Positions 25,077-38,100 of a DNA stretch of 64,000 nucleotides are shown piece by piece. The notes below the pieces were generated by a model, which was given only the letters and a program-made list of their open reading frames with translations, did no database searches and was not told where the DNA came from. Made by a program: the position numbers and the translations under genes. Origin of the DNA: Tretioscincus oriximinensis (taxonomy: Eukaryota; Chordata; Lepidosauria; Squamata; Gymnophthalmidae); NCBI GenBank assembly GCA_022410635.1, contig JAJVDF010000262.1, forward strand, positions 377,799-441,798, in the 5' to 3' direction. Each line of letters opens with the position of its first letter. The first letter of the stretch is position 1.

Positions 25077-25622
25077 AATGCCAACCCTGGTCACAATTAA
25101 GTTTTAGTCCGAATTCAGTCTACTTTATTCAAAGTGTTATTTTCTTTTACCATTTTCTAAATAAGAAAAACTGGCCTCTGAGCTAGAGTCAGACATGTGC
25201 TGACCAGATGACCCCTTTTGGGGGGGTTGAAAACCCATTTCGGGGGTTCCTCCCGTTTTTTTCTGAGGAAAAAAAAAATCAAAAAAAAATTTTTTGAGAA
25301 AAATTTCCTCAGAAAAAAATGGGAGGCACCCCAAAACCGGGTTTTCAACCCCACCAAAAGGGTCATCTAGTCAGCCTAACTTTTAATGCATTTTCATTCC
25401 TGAAGAACTGAATTAAACTGGGGGGGGGGGGAGGGAGGTCTAACTCCCCCCCAGGTTTAGACCAGCTCTTCAGGGCTAAAGTTGAATTAAATATGAATGC
25501 AAGTCCAGCACTGGTTTAGATAATATAGAAAAAAACCCATATTCACCTTTCTCCTGTGTGTTTTACATTCTAAAAATGGGCTGAAGCTGGATTGTGACCA
25601 GGATCTTCCAGTGTGGCATTCC
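25077..25622. mobile_element. Foldback DNA element with nested palindromes
   Basis: Outer inverted ends: 'atgcca..ccctggtcacaatt' (25,078-25,099) against 'ggattgtgacca..tgtggcat' (25,589-25,619). Inside is a long hairpin at about 25,198-25,375 with arms CTGACCAGATGACCCCTTTT and AAAGGGTCATCTAGTCAG, and a third inverted pair (ctgaagaactgaattaaac / tttagaccagctcttcagg) at 25,400-25,472. No protein is encoded; it looks like a non-autonomous DNA transposon. Confidence 0.65.
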
Positions 25623-26779
25623 TCCTTGCATAGGGGGTGGGGGGTGGGGATGCGCATTTTCCTTTTAAATCTACCGTAAAAAAACAAAGTTCTACTATAG
25701 GCCACCTTTGCGGCTTGTTTCAGTTAGTGAAACTGCTTCATTACTCATCTTGGACGACAGCTCCAGAGAGATTCCTGTGGGGGAAAGGCAGAGATGAAAA
25801 GAATCGTCTAGTCTAGAAAGAAGCAATTGCCATTGAATTGTGAAAGAGTGGTATAAAAAAGCCTTAACTTTGTATTACTTTTATGGAACATTAAGAATAG
25901 AAAGGCAAAGCATTCGTATGCATAGTGCGTGTGTGTGTGTTTAGGTGGATGCTCGCATTAAGCATAGCTTTGTTCTTGCTCATTAGTGGGAATAATTACA
26001 AAGGGTTTGTTTGGTCATACAGTGCTGGACCAGCATCGATAAGTAAAGCCAGGATTTATAGTAATGGGATAACCGTGTCACATTCTGGCACAGAGTTAAC
26101 ATACACGTTGAATCAGTGGGTACGGCATTCTTTTCAAAGTATGATGGAAAACCTTTAAACAAAGAAATCTGTAGCAGTAACTGTTGTGTCTGCTGGGTTG
26201 AGTCTGAAAGGAGGCCTTCCTGTAAAAGAGATACTGTCCAGACACATACTTTTAATCCATCTCTAGTCCTGAAAAACGGTCCTTTAGGCCCAGCTTTTCA
26301 GGGTTGAAGATGGAGTAAAAGTTTGCGTTGGAACCAGAATGGAAGAACTTTGAATAGGTTCACCTCACCTATTCATGCCCTCACCTTTGCCCTTCATAAA
26401 CATATTTTGGTCTCACATTAAAATGTATTGAGAACGAACAAGAGTATTCCCACCATGAATCTCACTTCATACTTGAGTAAATATTCCAACTTGAGATCCA
26501 GTGGTGATGGATGCTTCTCCATTCAGAACTGAAGTAATTAAAGGAATGGTTCCCAATAAATCTTTAGTATTCAGATTTCTAATAGATCAAATAATGATGT
26601 TGACACGACTCTTTGCAGGTTTCTTTCTAAGGAAATGTACCAGGAATATGGCTGCATAATTCTGGACAAAATGCTTTTTGATGCAGGAAAAAATCTAAAC
26701 ATGTACATATCTGTTAAATCCCATAAGGTGTCTAGGAACTAACTGAAATTTCTTTTTCGTTCAAACCATGACTTCTTCT

Positions 26780-27409
26780 TAGGTATCCCAAGAAGAGAGA
26801 AACAAGAAAATGTCTTTTCAAAGCTATTCCAGTTCTCTGTCCCTGAAAGATATTATGGAAAACGGATTTCTGATTAGTGCATCTGGATCCAGCATCTCCC
26901 TTGAGAGCAGTATTCTCAAATCTAATGTGTGGGGTAATGCCAGAAGCAATTCTGCAGCTCTAAAGGCAACTGGGTCATTTTTGAATAGCATGAAGGAAGA
27001 CCTGCAAAGTTCATCTGATGGTACGGTGTCCTTCTGCAGAACTCCAGTGCAGTCTTGCATCTTTGATTTGTCAAACCCGAGTTCTATGAATAATGCTAAA
27101 ATCAACGACATCAATGCATTTCACAACACTAAGTCTTCTACCCCATATAAAGAAGAGGCTTCAATTAAACAAAATGAAAATGTAATAAAGAGCTCTGATC
27201 TTGCAGCCTTCAAAAAGCCATTGCCACCACCATTATTGGAAATCTCTGGGATACAAGCTACAATGGACACCACAGTTTCTTTAGAAGGAAGCACAGAAGA
27301 ATTTGGTTTCCTGGGATCCTCAAAAGCTGAAATACCATCCCTGGATAAGTCACACTTTTCTGTGACTACAAGTGGTTGTGTATTTGTGACCGACCAAAAA
27401 TGCAAATAA
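26780..27409 (+). CDS. Unrecognised serine-rich protein, likely terminal exon
   Basis: An acceptor-like site (cttcttag, ending at 26,779) is followed by an open frame to TAA at 27,407-27,409. The first ATG is at 26,810 in a favourable context (A at -3), giving 199 aa; upstream of it the frame encodes VSQEERNKK back to the acceptor, where the AG itself forms an in-frame TAG. About 20% of residues are serine (40 of 199). There is no signal peptide, membrane segment or domain I recognise; a PLPPPLLE stretch lies near residue 138. A 209-codon open run in AT-rich DNA is unlikely by chance. It is on the opposite strand to its neighbours, between the MYBL2 promoter and the IFT52 3' end. Upstream exons, if any, were not found. 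It could be a divergent, disordered, lineage-specific protein. Confidence 0.6.
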
Positions 27410-27659
27410 ATAGTAGCAAAATAATATTTAAAGCATCTAATTGAGACATACAAAGAGTCATATGAGGCAATTGGTTGTGATTAACTGAGTTACAGATAAT
27501 ATATAAGTAATGTAGGACTCTGTCTTTAAGAGTTGCAAATACATTATTGCTTAGACCTTGTGATATGATGGAAATGGAAGCAAAATCAAATAGTACAATG
27601 GAGATGAAAATCTTAGCCTATGAACCTATAAAAGCAACCAACACATGTTTAAAAATTGT

Positions 27660-27728
27660 AATAAATATTAGAATAATTTTAGTATTTTAATGTATGGCTT
27701 GTGTAAATTGTGTCATGATGAAAATAAA
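27660..27728 (+). terminator. Polyadenylation signals for the 26.8-kb + strand exon
   Basis: AATAAA at 27,660-27,665 and again at 27,723-27,728, 250-320 bases after the stop codon and on the same strand. The second is followed by a T-rich, then TG-rich stretch. Together they fit a terminal exon ending near 27.75 kb. Confidence 0.45.
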
Positions 27729-28029
27729 TTTTTTTGTTTGAATTCCCTGTCTGGACACAGCCTAAATTAGATTTGACCCAGTAAGTTTGATTTTGAGAGT
27801 TGTAAGAGCAATTGGAATGAGAAAAATGAGGAAGCTACTACATACAAAAATTGGATTGAATGATGACACAACTGTTGCATTTCTTAAGAAATTTAAGGCA
27901 TGGCAGGATAGAGGGGGATGCGAAAAGGTTTAGGAATATTGGGAAAAGATTGAAAGATAAATGTACAGAATGTTAATTAACAAAGAAGGTGGTAGTTTTA
28001 TACGGAGAAATCGAGCCTATAATACCAAT

Positions 28030-28275
28030 GAGTCAGTTTGGTGTAGTGGTTAGAGTGTTGGATTTACAGCTGGTTGCTTCCTGGTTCGATTCCCCACTCC
28101 TCCATGAAAGCCAGTTGGGTGACCTTGGGCCAGTCAGTTCTTTAGAACTCTCTCAGTCCCACTACTTCACAGGGTGTCTGTTGTGGAGAAAGCAACAAAA
28201 GCTATGCACACAACCGTATGGTTGGCTGCCCTGAGACCTTCGGGTATAGGGCGGGATACAAGTACATAATAAATA
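28030..28275 (+). mobile_element. tRNA-derived SINE, family 2
   Basis: Pol III A box TGGTGTAGTGG (28,039-28,049) and perfect B box GGTTCGATTCC (28,083-28,093), then 'ccagttgggtgaccttgggccagtca'. It ends in a LINE-like tail (gccctgagaccttcgggtat ... aataaataa). Lies downstream of the + strand exon. Confidence 0.85.
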
Positions 28276-29103
28276 ATTCAAGTAAGAGATATTAGATATG
28301 GCTGTAACATGCACAAATTGGTAGTGGGATGGAAAGATGAGGCAAGATGAACATTGCAAAGATTGTACATGAAGATATAATATAGCAACTGAGGAATCTG
28401 AGTAACGGGGGGGGGGATTGGTAGGTATTTTGTAACAAAATATGGGTGTATGTAAACATTTTAAGAAGGATAAAAAGAAAATGAAGAGTAATATATCAAT
28501 AAAATGTTCTAAAACAAAAATGTGATTTGTGAAAACAGTCAAACGTATGATTCTTGGACTCTTCTAAAATGGGCAGTTTTTGATAATTTGTGTAACATTA
28601 AGACTAATTCCAGTTCAATTATATGTGCAAATTCTCAAAATTACTGTTCTATAAAGGACTAAATCGTTGTCATAAACATTTTTCTTAAAAAGAGTTTTAC
28701 CCTGGATTTATTGGTAGCAAAAAAATGTTAGAGCCCCAAAACTCTGGCAAAAGTGGTGGTATATTTGGATCAAAATATTTATGAGCAGCGACACTCCTAA
28801 TATAAATGACATCACCATAAGAATAAAGGCACAATTAATTGAGTCTTTTCTTAATGGGTCCACACAGACGCTTTAGACGTTAAAACTGCCGGAAACAAAA
28901 CTCAAAGTACAAAACAATGTTTATTTTTTAAAAAAATCATACATAGAATTTTATCAAAATTATGGCTGCCTGTAAGGCAAGCCCTTATTCGGCAATCTGG
29001 TGTAGAATATCTACATATTTACAAGGATCCCAAGGTATGGAAAATGGCAAGATGTAGAGAAGCTGGATTATTATCCATCTTCTGCTAGAGAACAGTCTCG
29101 TTC

Positions 29104-29109
29104 TTTATT
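29104..29109 (-). terminator. IFT52: IFT52 polyadenylation signal
   Basis: AATAAA on the minus strand only 18 bases after the TGA, followed by G/A-rich sequence. The 3' UTR would be very short, about 40 bases. Confidence 0.7.
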
Positions 29110-29127
29110 GGGGGAAAAGAGAAGTAG

Positions 29128-29175
29128 TCAAAAGCCACTCTGGAATCCAACTTCAGCTGCATCAGTATTATGTTC
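29128..29175 (-). CDS. IFT52: IFT52 last exon
   Basis: Fifteen codons (EHNTDAAEVGFQSGF) and TGA at 29,128-29,130, matching human EHDIDTSETAFQNNF. The acceptor is ttttgaag|GAACAT. Confidence 0.93.
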   Translation of the reverse strand, partial: EHNTDAAEVGFQSGF

Positions 29176-32100
29176 CTTCAAAAAGAAATAAATTATTTAA
29201 AACAAATGGAAGAGTTCCTTTTGCTTTTTCAATGTTAAAGTTTACATACAGTTAGCCCCTGTCCTTACAAGTAAACCTAGACCAAAGTTTTGTTTGCAAA
29301 CTGACAATTTGTAAAGCAAAGGCAAGTGCTCCGCATTAGGACAGGGCTTAAAAGCTGAATATTTGTAAAGATGCTACCTTGCAAAGAGGGAATTTGTAAA
29401 GCAAGGTCTATCGATATGCATTTAAAAAGAAATTTAAAAGGCTTTGTAATTTATAGTTTAAATCAGAAACAACTATAATTAGAAATCTTGAACTTTCTAT
29501 CCTTTTTTAGTTGATCTAATCTTTAAAATGGTAAATAGTCCTACTAAAGGGAAAATGTACTATTTGTAAATTCCATAACAGCCATGTAAAACTACTCACA
29601 GCAGCACAACTACTAATTTCAAGCAGCAATTAAAGAGGCCTGTTTTTACCATTAAACATGCTACGTTTATGAACTGTTATCACCATTTACTGGAGTGGAA
29701 TAAACATCAATGTGCAGTACCAACTCTCATTTTGCCCCTTCCACCTAACACTAGCTGACTTCTGGAAGAAAGCATGTGGCTCTTATTCTGGAATATATCC
29801 CAGAATACTAGCATGCAAAACTGTAGGTTACCTAGTCTGGGATATGTTCCAGAATAAGGCCTACTGCAAAAAGAGTCATATGTATCTTTTCCCAAGGTTA
29901 CTTTTGTATTCAGATGTTTACTTTTTTTTGGTAATTTTTACTATCTTATTTTAAACTTTCCTGAGACTACAGCAATAGGCAGCATAAAATTCTAATAAAT
30001 ACTGTCATGAGAATCAGTGTGGTGGGATTAATTTTTCCCTTTTAAGAATGTCAATTATTGATCCAAATAACACCAGAAAAGGAGCAATTATTTGATTAAA
30101 GGCAGCAGCAGTGTAGACAGGCAGAAATTTGCAAAACACAGATCAAGCAGCTTACCTGATTTAGTTTTTTAAATTCAACCACCTGGAAAAAAATGTGTTC
30201 CAGAATATGTTTGGCATCCTGCTGCTCTTTTGGCAGTTTACTGGTTACTCCTAGAATATCTCCACATCTTCTGATGTAGAATTCTAGATCCTCTTCAGTA
30301 CCTAATAGAAAAACACAACATCATGTGGAAAAAATAATTCCTGTAGTTTCTACAATAAGCTGTCAAGAGCAGTATTTTGTAATGTAATATGTATAACATA
30401 GATATGTGGTGTGAATTTTGGTGGTACATGAATTAAAAAGATTTAAAATAAAAAGTTAAGCAAAAAAAGCCAGTTAAATTATTAAGCAATAAATAATGCA
30501 GGCATGACAAAAATTATGAAGATAGTATATAGATTCCTGATGTCCATGGAGCAATCATCTGGGAACAGCATTTCCCAAACCTTTTTCATCATGGAACCTT
30601 TCAGAAGATACTTTTCCCCACATAACATTAACTCAATCCCTATGGGCTGTGGTTGGAGTTAGTTTGCAGAAATAAAAAAAGGATAAACTGGTATTTATTG
30701 GGTATTTTTTAAATCAAAGACAATTATCTTTTATTATTTTATTTTAAAATTTTTATTAGGTTTTTGAGCTGTACAACAATACAATGATGATCAATTATGC
30801 AAAACAATAACCACAATTTCCTCAGTTATAGAAGCAATATAGCAACCAGCAGTTCAAATGGATGCAATGCTTACATTTGTTTGTTATTTGGGCAAGACGA
30901 GCTTTCTCGGAAGAAAATGTTTCATCCAAATCGAAGAGGTCTAGGCTGGGTGGAGGCAGCTCTCTGAAGTTTGGCAGAAAAACCTAGTAAGGGAACATGA
31001 ACTATTATGCCCAGTCTGGTTCTCACAAAAAAAACCCCCAAACTCACAATTGGTCCAGGTTCTAATTAAACAATTGGTTTGTTGCAAGTCATACTATAGT
31101 CATCCTTCAATGGACATCCTTCATCTTAGCTATTTCTTACCCAAAGCTCTACAGACTGGAATAATGGTAGCCTACATTAATTGGTGCTGCAACAGTGCTA
31201 GTAGCACCTCTATTGCAACAAACAGCAATACATCTGCATGTAGAACAGATATGAGTAGAATGTGGTCATTGGCTACATGGGATATGCAGAACAGAGATTG
31301 TGCATATGCATTTAACCCAACACATTAAATTGCACCTTGTATAGCTATCCCAGAACAAGGAAATCCAGAATAAACAATAATGAACCAGTAAAATTATTCA
31401 TCCCATTCTACCTATTTGATATTTCCCTATGTTTTCAAGATCTTAAAATTTTCTTCCAAATGTTTAGATCACCTAGTCTTCTCTAAAAGCATCCAACTCC
31501 TAGCTGATGATTAATATATGTCTGCCATCTCAGGAATTTTCACTCACGTGTGTGAAAAGCAAAGACCTCAAAACTGTTTTCCCCTATTCACATAACAAAA
31601 TACTGATGAAATGAAAATAGTATTAACTCACAGCTGGCTGGAGTGCAGGTAATGGGGTTTCAAACTGTGGCTGAATTAGCTGAAGTGGTTCATATTTCAC
31701 ATTTAACTGCTGATAAGCCCTGTGGTACCAAATAGAGATGGCAAACAATGTATACAATTTACGTAACTTTACATTTCTTTTTCAATTGATTTCAAGCCTA
31801 GAGGCTGGTCTAGATAACGTCGACATTAACAGACGTGCTTAGTAAGAAGAAATGTATTTTAAGGAAAATGTATTTTAAATGGGTAGGATTAATTACTAAA
31901 AACAGCACAGAAAATAATTTAGATTCCTATGACACCAACGTTTTATTATAATAAAATCTGCATACAACCCAAGGAACATATTGCAGAGATTACTGACCAA
32001 TTGAAAGGTGCAGATCCTGCACTTGGTTGTCTTTAAACTACATTTGCCCAATTAGAATTTGGTTTACTAACCAGTCAGGGACACTGAGCTAAAACGTTTA

Positions 32101-35100
32101 ACTGGTTAATAGGTAGTAACAAGAAAGTAAGTTGAGGAGAATTTACCATACACAAGGGACATCTTTAACCTGGCCTTTGGTTGAAAAAATGGCTCTTCCT
32201 TCCCCACATTCAGGCACTATCATTTTAAAATGTTAATATGTTTTTTGTTAAATGTCCTGAGCCCTCTGGGTATAGGGTAGTATAGAAATGCAAATATATA
32301 AATAAAATTGAAGCCTTGTTCCTAAGTAAGCTGAATAAAATAAAGGCCCATTTTACACTTAACTTCTGGAAATAGACTACGAAGACCATTACTGACCAAT
32401 TACAGCAAAGAGCGATCTGGACCTTCTAGAGGTGAGAACATTTTCTTTCTGCCACAGCATGGAGGGGTTTAAACGGTCTGTTTGAGGCCTGTTGCATCCA
32501 GATCTGAATATTCTGCCCATTTCTCATTATGATTGGGTATGGTATTTTGCATAAGGATGGGATGAGCCAGGCTGGGATGCAAAGAACCCATTCTACTCAC
32601 ATTGGGATCAGAGTGTTCTTGATGCTACAAGACACACTGTGGACAGCTTTCAATTGGCCCACAGATAGGTAAGCATCAAAAACAGATCCAGGTAACTGTG
32701 TACGTATGCCATTTTCCAGCAATCCTTCTGGACTTGTTCTCCAGTTAAGTGTAAAAAGTCCAGGAACTCTATATCTTTCTGATTTCAGAGAAATAGCCGT
32801 GTTAGTCTAGCAGAAAGTCCAGCAAAGGAGCTAGCAGCACTTTGAGACTAACTTGGGAAAAGTGGTTGGCATAAGCTTTCGTAGACAGGTCTACTTCTTC
32901 AGATGCTGAGGGACTAATGTCAGGGTCAGGTATTTATAGGAATCCTCAGCATCTGAAGAAGTAGACCTGTCTATGAAAGCTTATGCCAACCACTTTTCTC
33001 AAGTTAGTCTCAAAGTGCTGCTAGCTCCTTTGCTGGTATATCTTTCTGAGTACATTATAATTTAACTACAGAATGAATCAATATTTTTCTGGACACAGCT
33101 ACACAATGTTTTCCTCTACTAGGAAATAAATGTTGATCAGTTTTGTAGCAATACTGTCTACTTCATCTGACCGACACCTTTAGTGTAACTGGCAACTTAC
33201 CCTATGGATTCTTATAGTACATTTATGCTACATAAAGCATCACTTCAAGAAACTGAGTCCAAAGATGAGATACTCAAACTTTTAAGTTTACAGAACACAT
33301 ACAAGTACACAAATGTACATAAATTTATAGTCATGAATCAAAAATGTGTGTGGTACATTCACATATAAAGATATGCATGATCTTATTTTTTTATGTAATG
33401 CTTATATGCAGTATAGCTTTCTTTAATGATTCCAGATGAGGTATACAAAAATAAAGATAAAAAACAAGGATTAATACTATACAAATATCATCAATTGTGT
33501 GAAAGCGATAAAGCTATTTAAAAACCCAGTAAACTTCATAAACATATCTAAACCTACTGCTATCTTGAGATTAGTACTAGAAACCACAGTTCTATATTTT
33601 CATGTATTATTTTTCTTCTTTAGGAAGTGTTCTGTCAAGAAAGACAGAATCTACATATTTTAAACAAATTTGTCTAATATCATTATGATTGATTTACCGC
33701 CATTAATTATATTCTTAAATTTTAAAGAAAGGAAGGGAAGAAAGACAGTAGGATGATCCAGAATTTTTGTTGACTGATTACAACACCTTTGCGTTTATAA
33801 AGAAAAATAAAGGAAGGCACTTTTTACTCATTCTTCTATTTCTCATACTATTGTTGAGATTTTTTTAGTTTTTCAAACAGAAGAGAATACTAGTGAAAAA
33901 CAAAAAAGAGACGTTAAATGACCACTGATAGAAATTCAGCCTACATCAGATGATTTGGAGAAAAGCAAGAAATCACAGGTACTGACTTAATAATATTTGG
34001 AAGCGCTGTTGTGTCTAACTGAAAAATAGACATATCAAAGAATGTTGTGAAGTCTCGTGGGTTCTCATCTCCTTCCTGCAGACAGACTCTCAGCCGTTCT
34101 GACAGTGTGGCTATATCTGGAAGCATAGTATAGTCAGATATCTGAAAAAACATCAAAGTTGAAGTGAGCAAAGAGACAAATTACAGTAAAAGCAAACCAT
34201 CCAAATGGGATAACTGAGTGATGTCAAAAACAAATATAAAACAATTTCAGAGAAATAGCCGTGTTAGTCTAGTAGAAAGTCCAGCAAAGGAGCTAGTAGC
34301 ACTTTGACACTAACTTGAGAAACGTGGGTGGCATAAGCTTTCGTAGACACGCCTACTTCTTCAGTATAAAACAGAAGGTTGAAAAGTTCAAATAATGAGT
34401 ACTTTTGTCTTCTTTTTAACTTTTAAAAAGTATCCAAATCCTGATGTATTTTTCTTGTTAAATGAAAGTACAGGAAGTTTTTTTCAGACTTCACAGTACG
34501 CCTACCCAAAAATAAACTTATCTTTATTATTTTATTTTGGACTGGCATATTAATTTATTATTTGCTGTAAATTTAAAAAAATCAGTTATCAAAAAAGGCC
34601 AGGACCCAGGATCCCAGAGGTTATGTTGGGAGGGTGGATCTTCTGTAAATCCAATGGCTGTAGGTTTGGATTCTTTCTTACCTGTCTATGCCTGACAGGA
34701 GCCACATCAATTTCAGATGGAATGGGACACTCACAGCGCCCCCACCCCCGTCTCCAAAACTACTAAGAGCTGGCCCCAAATATGGCAGTGACTGAAGAGT
34801 GCCTCCATGGTACACATTAGGCATCCTCTGCCTGGTCAGTGGCCTGCATGCCTGATTAGCCTGTGGCGCACAGGAAATTAGAGAGCATGTTGACACCCCT
34901 AAGATAGCAGCCATGAGATATATCAACATTTAAATGATCTTTATGCAGACTCTGTTGTCCTGCTATGAAGGGTGGCTGGGTTAGAGGGAAATAGAGGGAA
35001 GAAATATTTTATTTTGAAATGCGTTAATAATTTGTACTATTTATCATTTATGATTGTTGCCTACCTCAGGACATGTTGTAAAGAATAGTATATATATTGT

Positions 35101-38100
35101 TAAATAAATTAATAAAAGCACAGCATTCCCCCCCCCCCCCCCCCCAATTACGCTTACTGCAAAATAAGGACAACAATTAAACATCCTGGCAAATATACTT
35201 TACCAGGCAGATGTGACAAAACTTAATTATTGTTAGAATAGTTCTTTTACCTCTGGATCTTCTGCATCTATTTGGTTTAGATGAATATCGTTTGTTGTTA
35301 GCCACTGGAAAAGTACATCCTAGGACACCAACAATTCATGTTACATTTATGGAGTTACTCAAATTAGTAATATTTATATTACATCAGAATAGCAGAAGTA
35401 CCTCAGTATAAACAACTGTGGTTAAATTTATGTGAATAGATTTGAAATAAAATATTAAATATATACTAAACAATTCCAATGAATATCCCAGAACTGCACC
35501 CTGCTACTTGTTACCAAAACCACAAATTTATTTTCATATCTGTCAAATACCTCCCAGCTGAGGTTATGATGGAAGGGACTAAAACTAGCCAAAAACCTGC
35601 CTACTTCCTTTTATTGTTCTTTTATGTGCTAGGTTCGTTTCCGTTAGCTCTAGATGAACTGATTCTGAAAGCTACTTTCAGGTACAAAGGTACACATTGT
35701 AATTCAGGAAAACCATCATCATTGCTGTGTTTCCTGTTAACTGCAATATGATGACTTTTGACTTTCTGAAGAAACATTATTTTGGTAATGCCATGATTAT
35801 CAATGCAGTGACAAGATACCAATGAAATATATTTCTGGTGAGTACTTTTATTATTAAATTAACTTCTGTATTTCAAGGAAAGCTGTAAATGTTGACAAAA
35901 TGTTGTATTTAAAAGTTTATCAATAGATTTCATAGTAATAAATACTTACCATAATCTTGCTATTTTCTTCTTTTTCTAAATATTGGTCACTGAACATATG
36001 GCAAGATCCTAGCACAGCTAACTTGCCACCTTGATTCTATCAAAGAAGAAATGAATAAATTGCAGTTGATGAATCACCAATATTCTCTAGGAACACCTTT
36101 GTTATATTATCAAAGCAACAATATATTTTCAATTCTATATCAAAAAGATGCATTACGTCAGAGACACCATCAAGCACATTTCTGGTCTTTCTAAAAATCC
36201 AAGAATTCAAACGGATAAGTTCAGTAATAATAAAAAGCATCACATAAATAAAATAAAGTAAAATAAAATAAATAAAGGATTAGAAGCCTTGCTTCATTGT
36301 GTTGAACCATGGTTTGTTCTATTGTGGATCAAAGCACAACCAGGAAGAACAAAAAAAAAATCTTGCCATTAGAATTTCATGCCTTCCCCTCATTGTCTGA
36401 CATTGCTAATCTTGCTTGTAATTAACTTTTCTTTGCAAAATAAAAATATGCAGGTAGTTATTGGAAGAATATTAAAAATTGTAATGCAATCTCTTCAATT
36501 GAAATCATTTGGTAACAGTACAAAGAGACAGTTGTCAAATTTTATCTTTTTCATCTTAGTTTAATAGTCTAAATATGATATCTTTCCAGAATCTTTCGAG
36601 ATAATCCAAATAAAATCAAGTGTATGCAATCTTTATTATGTTTTAGGGTAGCAGAAGTTAAAAATAAAACATATAAATCTAGAACAAATTTGGCTTTAAT
36701 AGCACTCGTTGCACATTAATTTGTACTTAAGTGTTTGTTTTTAAATAAAAATTAGTTATGTTTGGTTTTGTGCTCTTTCATATCAAAAGTCTAACTCGTG
36801 TAAAAGCTAAAGTATAAGAGGAACTTATATTTTATCAAAAACGCACATTTAGATGTACTCTGTCGAATTTTCAGAGAACGAAATAAGTGGAAATAATGCA
36901 CAAAATTATACAGTTGCTTGCTTTTAAAGTCTTTGATAGAAACATGCAGTAATGTACCTTATAATGATAGAAAGCCAAGATAGGTCTATTAAGAGGGAAA
37001 CAAACAGATCCCGTAGATAAAACGGCTACTGCTGGCTTCATCACATTAAGAGTAGCACCAAATGGATACACAAAGGTGAGGGCTCTACAAAGTAACATGG
37101 ATAACATTACAATGTTTTCTCTATTTGACAAAAATGCCTAGTTTTTCTACTATAGACTTTCTTTTCTACTCATTTTTCAAACAATTTCATAGTCTTTGCC
37201 ATGCTCTCTAGATATACTAATGAATTAATAGGAGAAATATATTAATGAAAACCTCACAGCACAGTGCATGTAAAACATGCTAAACATTGGCTCCAAATCA
37301 GAAAGGGAGGCAAGATGCCCCTGAAAGCCATTTGCAAGGAATCAGAAACAAGCGAAAATGGATTGTGGCTTAATACAGTAGACCTTCACTTATGTTGAGC
37401 AGATCTATCTAACACATAAAATGGTTGTGATACACAGTTTGTGTAAAAAAATGAGGGGAAATGGATGAACTATCTTAGGTGTTATTTTTTCACACACTGT
37501 TCTTCCACTCCTGTAAGATTTTTATGCAGGTGGAAGAACCTGCATTCATTTGAGGATTCAAATGAATAGTTAACTACATTATATTCTATTTTGCGTTTTT
37601 ATGCTTTTTGTTACAACAAAAATTCCAAAAATTTAATCATATTATACCTTTTTCAGATTTTGTAATATTAGTTTTTTCTAGTACTGATTTTAATTTTAAT
37701 AATATAAGTTTAGACAACTCCAAGAACTTAGTCATAAACTATTCATTTCAAAACATCTACGAGTTTGATTTAGTCTGACAACACCAAAACATTTAGTATA
37801 CTGTACATTTACAGTATACAGAAAACCTTGATAATAATTCTTATCTCTAAAATGGTTAATTATAAGAATCTTACTGTGAGTCATTTCCACTGTTGTCTTC
37901 ATCAATTATTCCAGATACTACTTTTCCTGCAGCTCTGCTGATTTCTCTTATTGGTAGAGATATTTTAAAAATTACATTCTTATATTAAAAACAATGTTAT
38001 AAAACAAGAAATGTTTATGTTATTACATTACTATCAGCATTATTTTGCATTGAAATGAGAAGTTTAAATAATGGATCCAAATTAATTTGGTTATTTATTT

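Noticed and set aside
26824..27453. Two minus-strand ORFs over the serine-rich exon
   Set aside because: Shorter, broken in the middle and without splice context; the plus-strand frame spans both uninterrupted.
28039..28093. tRNA gene
   Set aside because: A and B boxes are present, but the sequence continues into a SINE body with a LINE-type tail and does not form a complete cloverleaf.
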